Shown piece by piece: positions 27,703 through 35,155 of a DNA stretch of 64,000 nt. Made by a program: the position numbers and the translations under genes. The stretch is from NCBI GenBank assembly GCA_945889005.1, contig CAMDBI010000013.1:26635-90634 (forward strand), read 5' to 3'. The notes below the pieces were generated by a model that had not been told where the DNA came from, did not search any database, and worked only from the letters and a program-made list of their open reading frames with translations. Numbering within the stretch: the stretch's first letter is position 1; each line of letters starts with the position of its first letter. This DNA is from Bacteroides fragilis (GTDB lineage: Bacteria; Bacteroidota; Bacteroidia; Bacteroidales; DTGW01).

Positions 27703-27786
27703 TTAAAAAATAGTAATGGCACATCTTGATTTTTATCAACAACAAGTAGTTGATTAATGACGATATTTGCTTGAAAGATTTAACAA

Positions 27787-27832
27787 TAATAACATAAGTA
27801 ACACCAGTAACATGGTGTTACTTATGTTATTA
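27787..27832. repeat. 20-bp perfect palindrome with 6-nt loop
   Basis: Bases 27787-27806 and 27813-27832 are perfect inverted complements (core AGTAACACCA / TGGTGTTACT). The core recurs at 29733-29767 on the other side of the VapBC/AbiEii block. The rest of the gap to 28077 is AT-rich and holds no gene that I recognise. Confidence 0.8.
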
Positions 27833-28077
27833 ATAGGCGGATAGGAGATGGAATCGTTATGTGTAGCGAGAAATCTGCTGTGCTCAAAACCATATTTCGA
27901 CAAACGTGAGGATAATAATAATGCCTTTTTGTGTCGTGATCGAATTTTGAAGTCTTATGAAATTTCAAATCGAATGTTATTGCTAATAATGTCTTTTTTA
28001 AATACTTTTACAGTGTTTATGAAGAAATTCAAATACTTTTAAAAAGAAAAACGTATAAACTTAAAAAAGGAATAGAT

Positions 28078-28311
28078 ATGTCACTACAATACATGTTAGA
28101 CAATTCGGGAAAAACAACCGCTGTTGTAATCCCGATAAACGACTGGGAGGTTATAACCCGCAAACATTCCGATTTAAAACATTTGACTGTATTGCCAGGA
28201 AAAAAGAAGAAGCCTTCTGATTTTGCTGGTATTCTTACAAAAGAAGAAGCCGAAAAAATGCAACAATACTTAACAGAAGCTCGCAAACAATGGGACAGGG
28301 CTACTTATTAG
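28078..28311 (+). CDS. Antitoxin of the VapBC module
   Basis: A 77-residue protein beginning SLQYMLDNSGKTTAVVIPINDW, which looks like the strand-helix start of a Phd/YefM-like or VapB-like antitoxin, followed by a basic linker (GKKKKPSDF) and a helical tail that would wrap the toxin. The ATG at 28078 has a good ribosome binding site (AAGGAATAG, 3 bp before it). The gene overlaps the PIN toxin gene by 22 bp. The low TCG use and palindromes around it suggest acquisition. Confidence 0.75.
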   Translation: MSLQYMLDNSGKTTAVVIPINDWEVITRKHSDLKHLTVLPGKKKKPSDFAGILTKEEAEKMQQYLTEARKQWDRATY

Positions 28312-28679
28312 ACTCTAACGTAGTTATAGACTACACAGCCAACTTGTTGCCTGAAAGTGGTAAACAAAAGTTAAATCGCATTATTGATGATGAGTTTAAT
28401 ATCTCTATTGTTGTTAAAATTGAAGTGCTTGGCTATGATGATTTACCTGCCAAAATGAAGCAATTGGAAACATTTTTGGATTTGGCCTTGGTATTGCCTC
28501 TTGATGATGATGTTACGGCAAAAACAATTCAACTACGCCGAACTTATAAAAAACTCAAATTGGGCGATGCTATTATTGCGGCTACAGCACTTGTGTACAA
28601 CTTTGCTCTTGTTACAAGGAATACCAATGATTTTAAAAAAATCGAAAGTTTAGAAGTCATTAACCCACATGAAGTTTAA
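28290..28679 (+). CDS. VapC-type PIN-domain toxin
   Basis: The 129-residue product is a PIN-domain ribonuclease. The four acidic positions are visible: Asp in LLDSNVVIDY, Glu in VVKIEVLGY, Asp in KLGDAIIAATAL and Asp in VTRNTNDF. VapC toxins cut tRNA or the sarcin-ricin loop and are held by their VapB antitoxin. It is translationally coupled to the antitoxin gene. Next downstream is a decayed AbiEii-like toxin gene on the opposite strand. Activity appears intact by motif; target RNA unknown. Confidence 0.9.
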   Translation: MGQGYLLDSNVVIDYTANLLPESGKQKLNRIIDDEFNISIVVKIEVLGYDDLPAKMKQLETFLDLALVLPLDDDVTAKTIQLRRTYKKLKLGDAIIAATALVYNFALVTRNTNDFKKIESLEVINPHEV

Positions 28680-28861
28680 ATAAAAAAAGCTCCAGTTACC
28701 CGAGGCAATGTTTTTTTTCCGAAGCAAGTGCTACCAATATAGCCCGACGAAGCGAATATTTCGGCTACGCTCAATAACCATGCTTCGACGAACCGAGCAT
28801 CCAATATGCGTAAATACTAATATAAAGAGACCAAAATATACTACAACGACTGACATTGCTA

Positions 28862-29421
28862 GAGTTAATTAAAGTTACTTTTTCCAGAACAATCATAAGA
28901 GGAGTATACACAAACAATTTGTAGCCATCGACACTAACCTCCGTTTTCTGACCAATAAACTCGAACTTACTAAATTCTAATTCAAATACAGTAGAATTAT
29001 CGGGATTAAGAGCTATAGAATTTCTTCTTTGAGCGTTAACATTGCCTTTGTAATTGTCGAACTTTTATTTCTCAATAATTTTAAATTCGACTTTGTAACC
29101 ACCCCAAAACTCTGAGAGTTTTTCATTTATCATTTTAGGCTTTTCCATGAATTTATAGTCAAGCACAACATAATCATTTTCCTGAAAGGTCTGCACCAAC
29201 GTATTTCTAATTCTTTCGCTTATTACTGGTAAATCTTCTTTGAAATCGCCGTCGTTAATTGAATAATCTAAATCGTAAGATGTTCTTGAAATAAATTTTG
29301 ATTTAAAAGCCTATTCTATAGCATTACCACCTTTTAAAACGAGACTTTCTACAAGATTATCATCGGATGCCAACGCAATGATTGCTAAGCTTTTTATTTT
29401 ATTTACGAGGTTTATATTCAT
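28862..29421 (-). pseudogene. Decayed AbiEii/AbiGii-type nucleotidyltransferase toxin
   Basis: From the ATG at 29421 the frame reads NLVNKIKSLAIIALAS, then LVLKGGNAIE, SRTSYDLDYSI, WGGYKVEFKIIEK, NYKGNVNAQRRNSIAL and VDGYKLFVYTPLMIVLEK. This is the AbiEii/AbiGii nucleotidyltransferase family (type IV toxin-antitoxin). In-frame stops stand at 29311-29313 (just after LKGGNAIE) and 29065-29067, and similarity ends near 28862, so the gene is broken three ways. No AbiEi antitoxin gene is present. The stretch 28680-28861 holds only a short GC-richer patch with no recognised gene. Confidence 0.8.
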
Positions 29422-29466
29422 TGAGCAAGTTTAGGTAAATATAAAACTGTTTTTATAAATCATTGT

Positions 29467-29644
29467 TGTCCGATTAAAAAAATATAAACATGAGATTTCT
29501 CCCTGCGGTCGAAATGACTATCAGTAAGTTGCACTTTGGGAGGGGGTTGGATTGCGGCCGCAAACCAACCCCCTCCCAACTCAATCATTCTGGAAGCATT
29601 GTCATTTCGACTGCAGGGAGAAATCTGTTAATATTAACCGGACA
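29467..29644. mobile_element. Nested inverted-repeat (MITE-like) element with GC-rich core
   Basis: Three nested inverted repeats share one centre. The outermost is TGTCCGATTAA (29467-29477) with TTAACCGGACA (29634-29644). The next is 26 bp with one mismatch (29493-29518 and 29601-29626). The core pairs TTGGGAGGGGGTTGG (29537-29551) with its exact complement around TTGCGGCCGCAA. There is no coding frame. The core is far more GC-rich than the surrounding DNA. Confidence 0.7.
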
Positions 29645-29732
29645 GTATTGTTTATAAATAATAAAAAAGAATCTACATTGATGCTCCTTCGGTAAAACTC
29701 AAAAAACACTTTGAATTGGCATAGAATAAATA

Positions 29733-29767
29733 AGTAACACCAGTAATATGGTGTTACTGGTGTTACT
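29733..29767. repeat. Second copy of the GTAACACC palindrome, with alternative pairing
   Basis: AGTAACACCA at 29733-29742 pairs with 29749-29758 (10 bp, 6-nt loop). Alternatively 29733-29746 pairs perfectly over 14 bp with 29754-29767. The core is the same as in the palindrome at 27787-27832. The two foldings are mutually exclusive. Confidence 0.75.
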
Positions 29768-29812
29768 ATTGATGTGTTATAAGTGGGGAATGAAGGGTAC
29801 AGGGTGAATATT

Positions 29813-30688
29813 TTATTGCTTTATAATTTTCCACTCGGTCGAACTGCCGCCAATAAACATTTTGAGAATGTAATTACCCGCAGGTACATTGCTTAGATCA
29901 ATATTGGTAAATTCTTTTGTGTTTTGTTTTTGAAGCACTATTTTGCCAGTCATGTCGTAAACAACAAACTTGAAAGCTTCTTCATTTTTTATATTCGTAA
30001 CTTGTACTACCATTTCGCCACGAGTAGGGTTTGGATAAATAGTTATTTGGCTCTCGGCTAGCTCATCGGTAAATTTCTTTTCGGGATTAAAATCATTTGA
30101 AAACTTGTTGGTTGTTGTATCAAATATACTTGCCGATTTAAGACCAGTTGCTTCGTTTAGCAATATGCTGCGCGACACTCGGTTGCCAGCGCCATCATAA
30201 GCATAAGCCATAGTGTAACATTGAGTGCCCATAATCTGGTACTCCAAAAGCTTAACAGATGTATTTACAGTAGGAGCTTTAAAAATGAGCTTAATATATC
30301 TATGCTGGTTGATGCCCCCTGGAAATGTAAAGTTTGAGATTATATTATTACCATTATAGAATATACCAGTTGAAATTAATTGATATTGAGCCATATCATG
30401 GGTTGGTACAAGGGACGACCAAATCTCGTACGAAATTGGGCTGCTATTATTGCCAAACAAGAGTGAAATATTATTTATTGAATGTATGTTGTAAAGAGCG
30501 ATAGTGATATATACTTCGGGCAAGTAATTGAAGTCGAAAGAAGTTGCAGTATTGCTGTCGAATGCTTTGTGTACCATTGTGTTATCGCTTGTAATGTTGG
30601 TATACTTTACGGAATTGTTTACCACATTGGTTTGCCCCATTGCCATACCTGTTATAAGCAAAAGAGCTACAAAAGTTAACTTTTTCAT
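29813..30688 (-). CDS. T9SS type A protein with discoidin-like and RHS-like segments
   Basis: A 291-residue exported protein. After the signal peptide (1-18) comes a beta-rich region (about 25-155) resembling an F5/8 type C (discoidin) fold, with KAFDSNTATSFDF and KLIFKAP near its ends. A single RHS-like motif, YAYDGAGNRVSR, follows at about residues 163-174. The last ~75 residues are a T9SS type A sorting domain (IYPNPTRGEMVVQV, VYDMTGKIV, GNYILKMF). The isolated RHS motif next to a sorting domain suggests a shortened RHS-type surface protein. Discoidin assignment is tentative. Confidence 0.78.
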   Translation of the reverse strand: MKKLTFVALLLITGMAMGQTNVVNNSVKYTNITSDNTMVHKAFDSNTATSFDFNYLPEVYITIALYNIHSINNISLLFGNNSSPISYEIWSSLVPTHDMAQYQLISTGIFYNGNNIISNFTFPGGINQHRYIKLIFKAPTVNTSVKLLEYQIMGTQCYTMAYAYDGAGNRVSRSILLNEATGLKSASIFDTTTNKFSNDFNPEKKFTDELAESQITIYPNPTRGEMVVQVTNIKNEEAFKFVVYDMTGKIVLQKQNTKEFTNIDLSNVPAGNYILKMFIGGSSTEWKIIKQ

Positions 30689-30735
30689 ATTTCGTGTTTT
30701 TGTTTTTTAATATTTATTTCTGCATGTGATTTTTG

Positions 30736-30842
30736 TTTGTTTGACTTTGGCTGTGCCTAAGTCGGTATTATTATTGCAGGCTGAGCCTGTTTTGATATGT
30801 TAGGCGAAGGTAGAACCTTCGCCTAACTCTTCGCCTAACACA
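30736..30842. repeat. RAYT-associated repeat, divergent short copy (D)
   Basis: This 107-bp copy lies just downstream of the RAYT gene. It has the three hairpins of the full repeats in shortened form: GACTTTGGC-TGT-GCCTAAGTC, CAGGCT-G-AGCCTG, and a perfect 13-bp stem at 30799-30811/30815-30827 with loop AGA. Stem bases differ from the full copies but pairing is kept. Confidence 0.8.
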
Positions 30843-30853
30843 TAATCTAACTC

Positions 30854-31429
30854 TTAGCCGAATTCTCGAACACTTGATTTCCATTTAAAATCGGCTTTAA
30901 TAATATCGATTGGACTTTCAAGTTCGGCATAGTTGCGAGCACTCGAATACAAATAGTCTTCAGGTCTATTCACTATACCGGCTCTAACCGGATTGGCATG
31001 TATATATGCAATCTTTTGTTCAATAAACTTCTGACTAAATATTTCCTCGGCATGGTTCTCGTGTGTCCAAATCTGGTTTACTTGTTTGTTTTTAAACTTG
31101 CCATGGTATTCGAAAACTACTTTCATCCAATCGGAACGACTTTCAATGCCTGTTTGGATGTTTTCAATAAACTTATGGCTGGTATAATTTTTAAAATCGC
31201 GTATTGTACCACTTAAATCGCCACTAGCACTACGAGCCATTAAATGAATGTGATTGCTCATAATTACATAGGCATATAACTCTAAACTTTTGTTTTGCTG
31301 ACAGTACTTAAAACTATCGATAGCAATATCGCGATATACCTTTCGAGTAAATATATCGACCCATCCTACTATCTGGAATGTAAGATAGTACAATGCATCT
31401 TGTTCTTGTATTTTATAACCTGTCGACAA
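30854..31429 (-). CDS. REP-associated tyrosine transposase (RAYT, Y1 HUH family)
   Basis: A 191-residue IS200-like transposase of the Y1 RAYT type. The HUH motif is HIH in VIMSNHIHLMARS, and the catalytic tyrosine is in KIAYIHANPVRAG near the C-terminus; GWVDIFTR near the N-terminus is also typical. RAYTs bind and cut single-stranded hairpin (REP) sequences. The start is TTG at 31429, giving the common N-terminus STGYKI; no in-frame ATG fits. The gene is flanked on both sides by the multi-hairpin repeats and has no insertion-sequence ends of its own, as expected of a domesticated or REP-mobilising RAYT. Confidence 0.92.
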   Translation of the reverse strand: MSTGYKIQEQDALYYLTFQIVGWVDIFTRKVYRDIAIDSFKYCQQNKSLELYAYVIMSNHIHLMARSASGDLSGTIRDFKNYTSHKFIENIQTGIESRSDWMKVVFEYHGKFKNKQVNQIWTHENHAEEIFSQKFIEQKIAYIHANPVRAGIVNRPEDYLYSSARNYAELESPIDIIKADFKWKSSVREFG

Positions 31430-31460
31430 CGTGTGTTGTTTATATAGTTTACAATATTAC

Positions 31461-31709
31461 TTTGTTCGGCTTTGACTGTGCCTAAGCCGTTGATATCTTT
31501 GCAGGCTATAGCCTGTTTTGATACATTCGACTAAGGTAGAACCTTACAATTTTATACAGGTTACAACCTGTTTTGATATGCTCGGCTAAGGTAGAACCTT
31601 AGCCGAATGTATGCTGAACATCCTTTATTTACAGCCTTCGATCAACAAGGGTAGAACCTTAGCCAAACATATCAAAACAGGCATTATTTACAACCTTCGA
31701 TCAACGAGG
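31461..31709. repeat. RAYT-associated repeat copy A (190 bp plus 59-bp tail duplication)
   Basis: Full 190-bp repeat at 31461-31650. It contains hairpins CGGCTTTGAC-TGT-GCCTAAGCCG, the palindrome CAGGCTATAGCCTG, AAGGT-AGA-ACCTT, ACAGGTT-AC-AACCTGT and TCGGCTAAGGT-AGA-ACCTTAGCCGA. Its last third is duplicated in tandem with changes at 31651-31709. The final TCA of the duplicated tail is the stop codon of the gene at 31701. Confidence 0.88.
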
Positions 31710-32159
31710 TTCTTCTATCCATACTTCACCTTTTATTACAGACATTAGATGTTGTTGTATAAAATCAATACTTTGTTTTATTACAATTTCTATATTATCT
31801 TCATCTAATTTATTGGGTATGAAATTTTGAAGACTTTTTAATTCAACTGAATCTACCCCAACTTGACCAGGATTTATTCTTCTTAAACCAACAAAAGCAA
31901 GAAATAAAAAAAAGATAACACGAATCATGTGTATATATTTTTTGGGTCGAATTAATAAAATATTTATCTCATTTATATTATTAATAGATATTGAGATTCT
32001 GTAATTTTTATTTTTAACTCCCATACCTATATATTCAATATAATTTCCATCTCTATCATTATAGACAACTGACGATAATTTATAAGAAAATTCAATCATT
32101 GGGCGTTGAAAATGTCTTAACGTTGCAATTATAAATTGGTCATTAATTTTTATTTCCAT
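31701..32159 (-). CDS. Unknown protein with one membrane segment; repeat-derived C-terminus
   Basis: I do not recognise this 152-residue protein. It has a beta-rich N-terminal half (EIKINDQFIIATL, SYKLSSVVYN), one hydrophobic segment at about 78-92, and a helical C-terminal part. The last residues (EPR) and the stop come from repeat copy A, so the end of the gene has been replaced by the repeat. Its start overlaps the stop of the gene upstream (TAATG). Codon use is AT-rich with few TCG words. Possible immunity or orphan cassette protein; this is guesswork. Confidence 0.5.
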   Translation of the reverse strand: MEIKINDQFIIATLRHFQRPMIEFSYKLSSVVYNDRDGNYIEYIGMGVKNKNYRISISINNINEINILLIRPKKYIHMIRVIFFLFLAFVGLRRINPGQVGVDSVELKSLQNFIPNKLDEDNIEIVIKQSIDFIQQHLMSVIKGEVWIEEPR

Positions 32160-32374
32160 TACTTATGAATTATCAGTATATCAATATTTTGTATTTGGTA
32201 TGTGTTAACTTTGTAAACATTTTGATAATTATAATACTGAATATTGGTTTGTTCAATATTATAAAAATTACTATTGTTTCCGACTGAACCTAAGTCATAA
32301 ACTGGGGTTCCATCAACTATCTTTTGAGTAATCCAATAATCATTATAACTTTCCGCCAATTCTCTAGATACCAT
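32159..32374 (-). CDS. Unknown 71-residue protein, probably a 5'-truncated gene
   Basis: No family is recognised. The frame remains open upstream of the ATG at 32374 (codons for ETYLGKQ) and runs straight into repeat copy B, which suggests that the repeat has cut off the original 5' end. The sequence is rich in Tyr and Asn (YNDYW, IQYYNYQN) and lacks a signal peptide. It is coupled by TAATG to the next gene. It may be the tail of a larger secreted protein. Confidence 0.45.
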   Translation of the reverse strand: MVSRELAESYNDYWITQKIVDGTPVYDLGSVGNNSNFYNIEQTNIQYYNYQNVYKVNTYQIQNIDILIIHK

Positions 32375-32396
32375 TTGTTTGCCAAGATATGTTTCC

Positions 32397-32586
32397 TTTG
32401 TTCGGCTTTGGCTGTGCCTAAGCCGTTGATATCTTTGCAGACTATAGCCTGTTTTGATACATTCGACTAAGGTAGAACCTTACAATTTTATACAGGTTAC
32501 AACCTGTTTTGATATGCTCGGCTAAGGTAGAACCTTAGCCGAACGTATGCTGAACATCCTTTATTTACAGCCTTCGATCAACGAGG
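32397..32586. repeat. RAYT-associated repeat copy B (190 bp)
   Basis: Same orientation and length as copies A (core) and C, about 95% identical by eye. Hairpins as in copy A; the large stem is TCGGCTAAGGT-AGA-ACCTTAGCCGA. Its downstream edge provides the stop of the small ORF at 32578. Confidence 0.9.
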
Positions 32587-32670
32587 TTCAAGACCAGGCC
32601 ACAAATCCTGACTTTTAATATTTATAAAAATACTAAAAGTGACTCCTAAAAACATAAAATAGCTTTTCAT
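32578..32670 (-). CDS. 30-residue signal-peptide fragment ended by the repeat
   Basis: The ATG at 32670 begins KSYFMFLGVTFSIFINIKSQ, a clear signal peptide with Q at the cleavage site, then only LWPGLEPR before a stop inside repeat copy B. It lies 4 bp downstream of the HEAT-like gene. It is most likely the first part of a secreted protein gene cut by repeat insertion; the C-terminal EPR is the same as in the gene ending at 31701. Confidence 0.55.
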   Translation of the reverse strand: MKSYFMFLGVTFSIFINIKSQDLWPGLEPR

Positions 32671-32674
32671 TGGT

Positions 32675-33037
32675 TTATTTTTTTTGTTTTGTAAATATTT
32701 CATTTGCAACATCTTTTACTTTTTTATTGGTATCAGATAATTTTACTTCAATGATATTTAAGGATTTTTCATCATTTATATAAGCTAAACCTATTATTGA
32801 AATTATTCTTATAAAAGAATCGGAACTGTCAACTTGCTTTAAAAAGACATCAAAACTAATTTTATATTCACCTAATTGAGCTAAAATTAGAGCAGCAGAG
32901 GATGAAACATAATTATCATTTGATTTTGTTACGTTTTCAAGAAATTCATTACGATCATGGCGCTTAATCTCCCTAATATAATAGAGCATTTCAATTTGTT
33001 CAATAGGATTTGATCTATAAAAAACAGATTTTAGCAC
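32675..33037 (-). CDS. HEAT-like helical repeat protein, probably 5'-truncated
   Basis: A 120-residue all-helical protein. Helix pairs such as YVSSSAALILAQLGEYK and SFIRIISIIGLAYINDEKS fit HEAT-like repeats. The GTG at 33037 is the only start in the frame track; the frame remains open for about 21 more codons up to a TGA near repeat copy C, so the native N-terminus seems lost. HEAT-like small proteins are sometimes immunity proteins of polymorphic toxins; no toxin was identified here. Confidence 0.5.
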   Translation of the reverse strand: MLKSVFYRSNPIEQIEMLYYIREIKRHDRNEFLENVTKSNDNYVSSSAALILAQLGEYKISFDVFLKQVDSSDSFIRIISIIGLAYINDEKSLNIIEVKLSDTNKKVKDVANEIFTKQKK

Positions 33038-33098
33038 CTGAAAACCTAAACTATCATTCTTAAATTCAACTAGTGTTTTGCCTCTGATTCATCAACCC

Positions 33099-33288
33099 TT
33101 TGTTCGGCTTTGGCTGTGCCTAAGCCGTTGTTATCTTTGCAGGCTATAGCCTGTTTTAATATGTTCGACTAAGGTAGAACCTTACAATTTTATACAGGTT
33201 ACAACCTGTTTTGATATGCTCGGCTAAGGTAGAACCTTAGCCGAGCATATGCTGAACATCCTTTATTTACAGCCTTCGATCAACGAGG
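33099..33288. repeat. RAYT-associated repeat copy C (190 bp)
   Basis: The best-folded copy: ATATGCTCGGCTAAGGT and its exact complement flank an AGA loop, a 17-bp perfect stem. It ends 4 bp before the stop codon of the FISUMP protein gene (33293). Confidence 0.9.
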
Positions 33289-33292
33289 GTAT

Positions 33293-34201
33293 TTATTGTT
33301 TTATTATTTTTTCTGTTTTAATAATCTTGCCATCACTTATCAAGTTAACTATATAAATCCCAATGGTCAATGATTGTACATTGATTTTTTGTCCATCATT
33401 TTTTTGATTGATTATTACTCTACCAGATAAATCAGCTACTTCAAATCTATCAATATTGGAAATGGTAGTAATTATTAAATAATCCATTATAGGATTTGGA
33501 AAAATAATGGTTTCATTTATCGTTGAATTATCAATTGATGTTGTAGTACCACCTTTAACACACCTAACAGCCATTCCACTTATGCTATTATATGGGAGGT
33601 TTCTTAATGATGTTGTATTTTTTATTATTGACCTTGACGGACGAGATATTTGCCATGTAGAATCAGCCCAAAAGTATGCTGAATTTTCAATATCGGCAAA
33701 TGAGGCATCGTATTTTCTCCATCCATTGGGTAAAGCTGTAAAATTGCTCGAATTATCTGCAACAGTATTAGGAGCAGCCCAATGCGATGTACCAGTTTCC
33801 ATCATTTTTCCACCTGCAACTGCATCTCCGCCCAAATATGTCGATAATGTTGCCCAATCAACATTTGTAGCAACGTGCCATCCACTCGGGCATAAATTCC
33901 TATCATCCATAGTCGTGTAATAATTGTATAATGCACCATATACGCTTGCATATTTTACAGAATCATTCTGATAATAACACCTTGCCAATGATTTACTACT
34001 GTTAAGCCATGTGCCATCATCTTTTATATTTGGTATATAATCCCCATTTGAAAATTTTGATACATTCAGGTTTTCTTTTAACCATTCCTGTGTTCCAATA
34101 GTAACAGTATGATATACATTACCATTAATGTCTGTTACAGTTTGAGATTTTAATAAAGTTGTAATACTCAAACAAAATCCAATAATTAATACTTTTTTCA
34201 T
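33293..34201 (-). CDS. FISUMP-domain lipoprotein-like secreted protein with T9SS type A domain
   Basis: The 302-residue product has a signal peptide (1-19) and a Fibrobacter succinogenes major paralogous (FISUMP) domain at about 22-215: VTDINGNVYHTVTIGTQEW, then WLKENLN, LYNYYT, LCPSGWHVAT and GMAVRCVKG. This domain is common in surface proteins of Fibrobacter and Bacteroidota. The C-terminal ~80 residues form a T9SS type A sorting domain (IFPNPIMDYL, ADLSGRVI, IYIVNLIS). Function is unknown. It is the last gene of the repeat-interleaved block. Confidence 0.88.
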   Translation of the reverse strand: MKKVLIIGFCLSITTLLKSQTVTDINGNVYHTVTIGTQEWLKENLNVSKFSNGDYIPNIKDDGTWLNSSKSLARCYYQNDSVKYASVYGALYNYYTTMDDRNLCPSGWHVATNVDWATLSTYLGGDAVAGGKMMETGTSHWAAPNTVADNSSNFTALPNGWRKYDASFADIENSAYFWADSTWQISRPSRSIIKNTTSLRNLPYNSISGMAVRCVKGGTTTSIDNSTINETIIFPNPIMDYLIITTISNIDRFEVADLSGRVIINQKNDGQKINVQSLTIGIYIVNLISDGKIIKTEKIIKQ

Positions 34202-34500
34202 TATGTCAATATTTAAGGTTATAAATCAAGTAGTCAATATGTTAATTAGTGGCGAATACTTGTGCCCTAACACAATATAATCGCTATTAATAGCCATACT
34301 TTTCATATAGCATCAATTAAAACAGTATATTTTTTATATAAAAATAGAAAAAATAATTAAGAAACTACAAGCTACTTTGATTAAGTCTTCGGCGAGGCTG
34401 TAGTGATTGTGGCGAAGCTGGAAGAAACACTTGGCACAGGCTTTGACTTTATTGGTGGGTAGCTGCGGGGCTTTGAATGGTGATTTGAAATAAATCTTAC
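34202..34500. other. Gene-free gap, AT-rich then GC-richer
   Basis: The first 180 bases are AT-rich without a clear promoter match. The rest (about 34385-34490) reads on the minus strand as an open stretch (LPTNKVKACAKCFF, NHYSLAEDLIKVA) without a start; it may be a gene remnant but I cannot name it. Confidence 0.3.
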
Positions 34501-35151
34501 CTATGCCCCCAATCGAAGCAAAAATGGGTTTGTGAGTTTTTCTTCGTCGATGGTGGTCGATGGGCCATGACCGGGGTATACGGTGTATTCTTCGCCCAAG
34601 GAAATTATTTTTTGAAAAATTGAATCCATTAAAGTGTCGTAATCGCCTCCGGGGAGGTCGGTGCGCCCAATGGAACCTTTGAAAAGCACATCGCCGGTCA
34701 ATACAAATCGTTGCGTAGTTTCGTATAGCGCTACGTGACCCTTCGAATGCCCCGGTACGTGTGCAATATGGAGGGTCGAATTGCCAAATTTAATGGTATT
34801 GTTTTCGGTAAGGTCGTATTTAAATGTTGGAAGTGGTTCGACTTTGAATCCAAACATAGCGCCTTGTTCAATAGCCTGACCGACCAAATACTCTTCGTTT
34901 GGATTCATACGAGGTACAATATTGTAGGTTTCGGCCAATCTCTTTATTCCTAGCACATGGTCGAAATGACCATGAGTATTGACAATGTCTACAAGCTTGA
35001 GATGGTTGCTTTCGATATAATTTACAAGTTGTTGGTGCTCTTTTTCGTCGTAACAGCCGGCATCTACTACGATACATTCTTTGGTTTGGTCGAAAAGCAC
35101 ATAAGTGTTTTCCTGAAAAGGGTTGAAGGCAAATTGTTTAATTGTAATCAT
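34501..35151 (-). CDS. MBL-fold metallo-hydrolase (glyoxalase II-like)
   Basis: A 216-residue metallo-beta-lactamase-fold protein. The first metal motif THGHFDH, followed by HVPGHSKGHVAL, the second Asp in LTGDVLFKGSIGRTD, and the final histidine in VYPGHGPST are all present, as in hydroxyacylglutathione hydrolase-like proteins. It is shorter than true GloB, which has a substrate-binding tail, so thioester or persulfide hydrolysis is only a guess. It follows pcm by 4 bp and is probably cotranscribed with it. Confidence 0.9.
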   Translation of the reverse strand: MITIKQFAFNPFQENTYVLFDQTKECIVVDAGCYDEKEHQQLVNYIESNHLKLVDIVNTHGHFDHVLGIKRLAETYNIVPRMNPNEEYLVGQAIEQGAMFGFKVEPLPTFKYDLTENNTIKFGNSTLHIAHVPGHSKGHVALYETTQRFVLTGDVLFKGSIGRTDLPGGDYDTLMDSIFQKIISLGEEYTVYPGHGPSTTIDEEKLTNPFLLRLGA

Positions 35152-35155
35152 CGTT

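Noticed and set aside
27665..27790. Glycine riboswitch before gcvP
   Set aside because: The -7 box lies only 31 bp from the start codon, and no aptamer-like structure is seen.
27848..28042. 64-residue plus-strand ORF upstream of VapBC
   Set aside because: No family resemblance, no ribosome binding site and low-complexity AT-rich codons; probably chance.
31461..33288. Integron with attC sites
   Set aside because: The repeats fold and bound genes, but no tyrosine integrase is present and the hairpins lack the attC R-box core; the RAYT explains them better.
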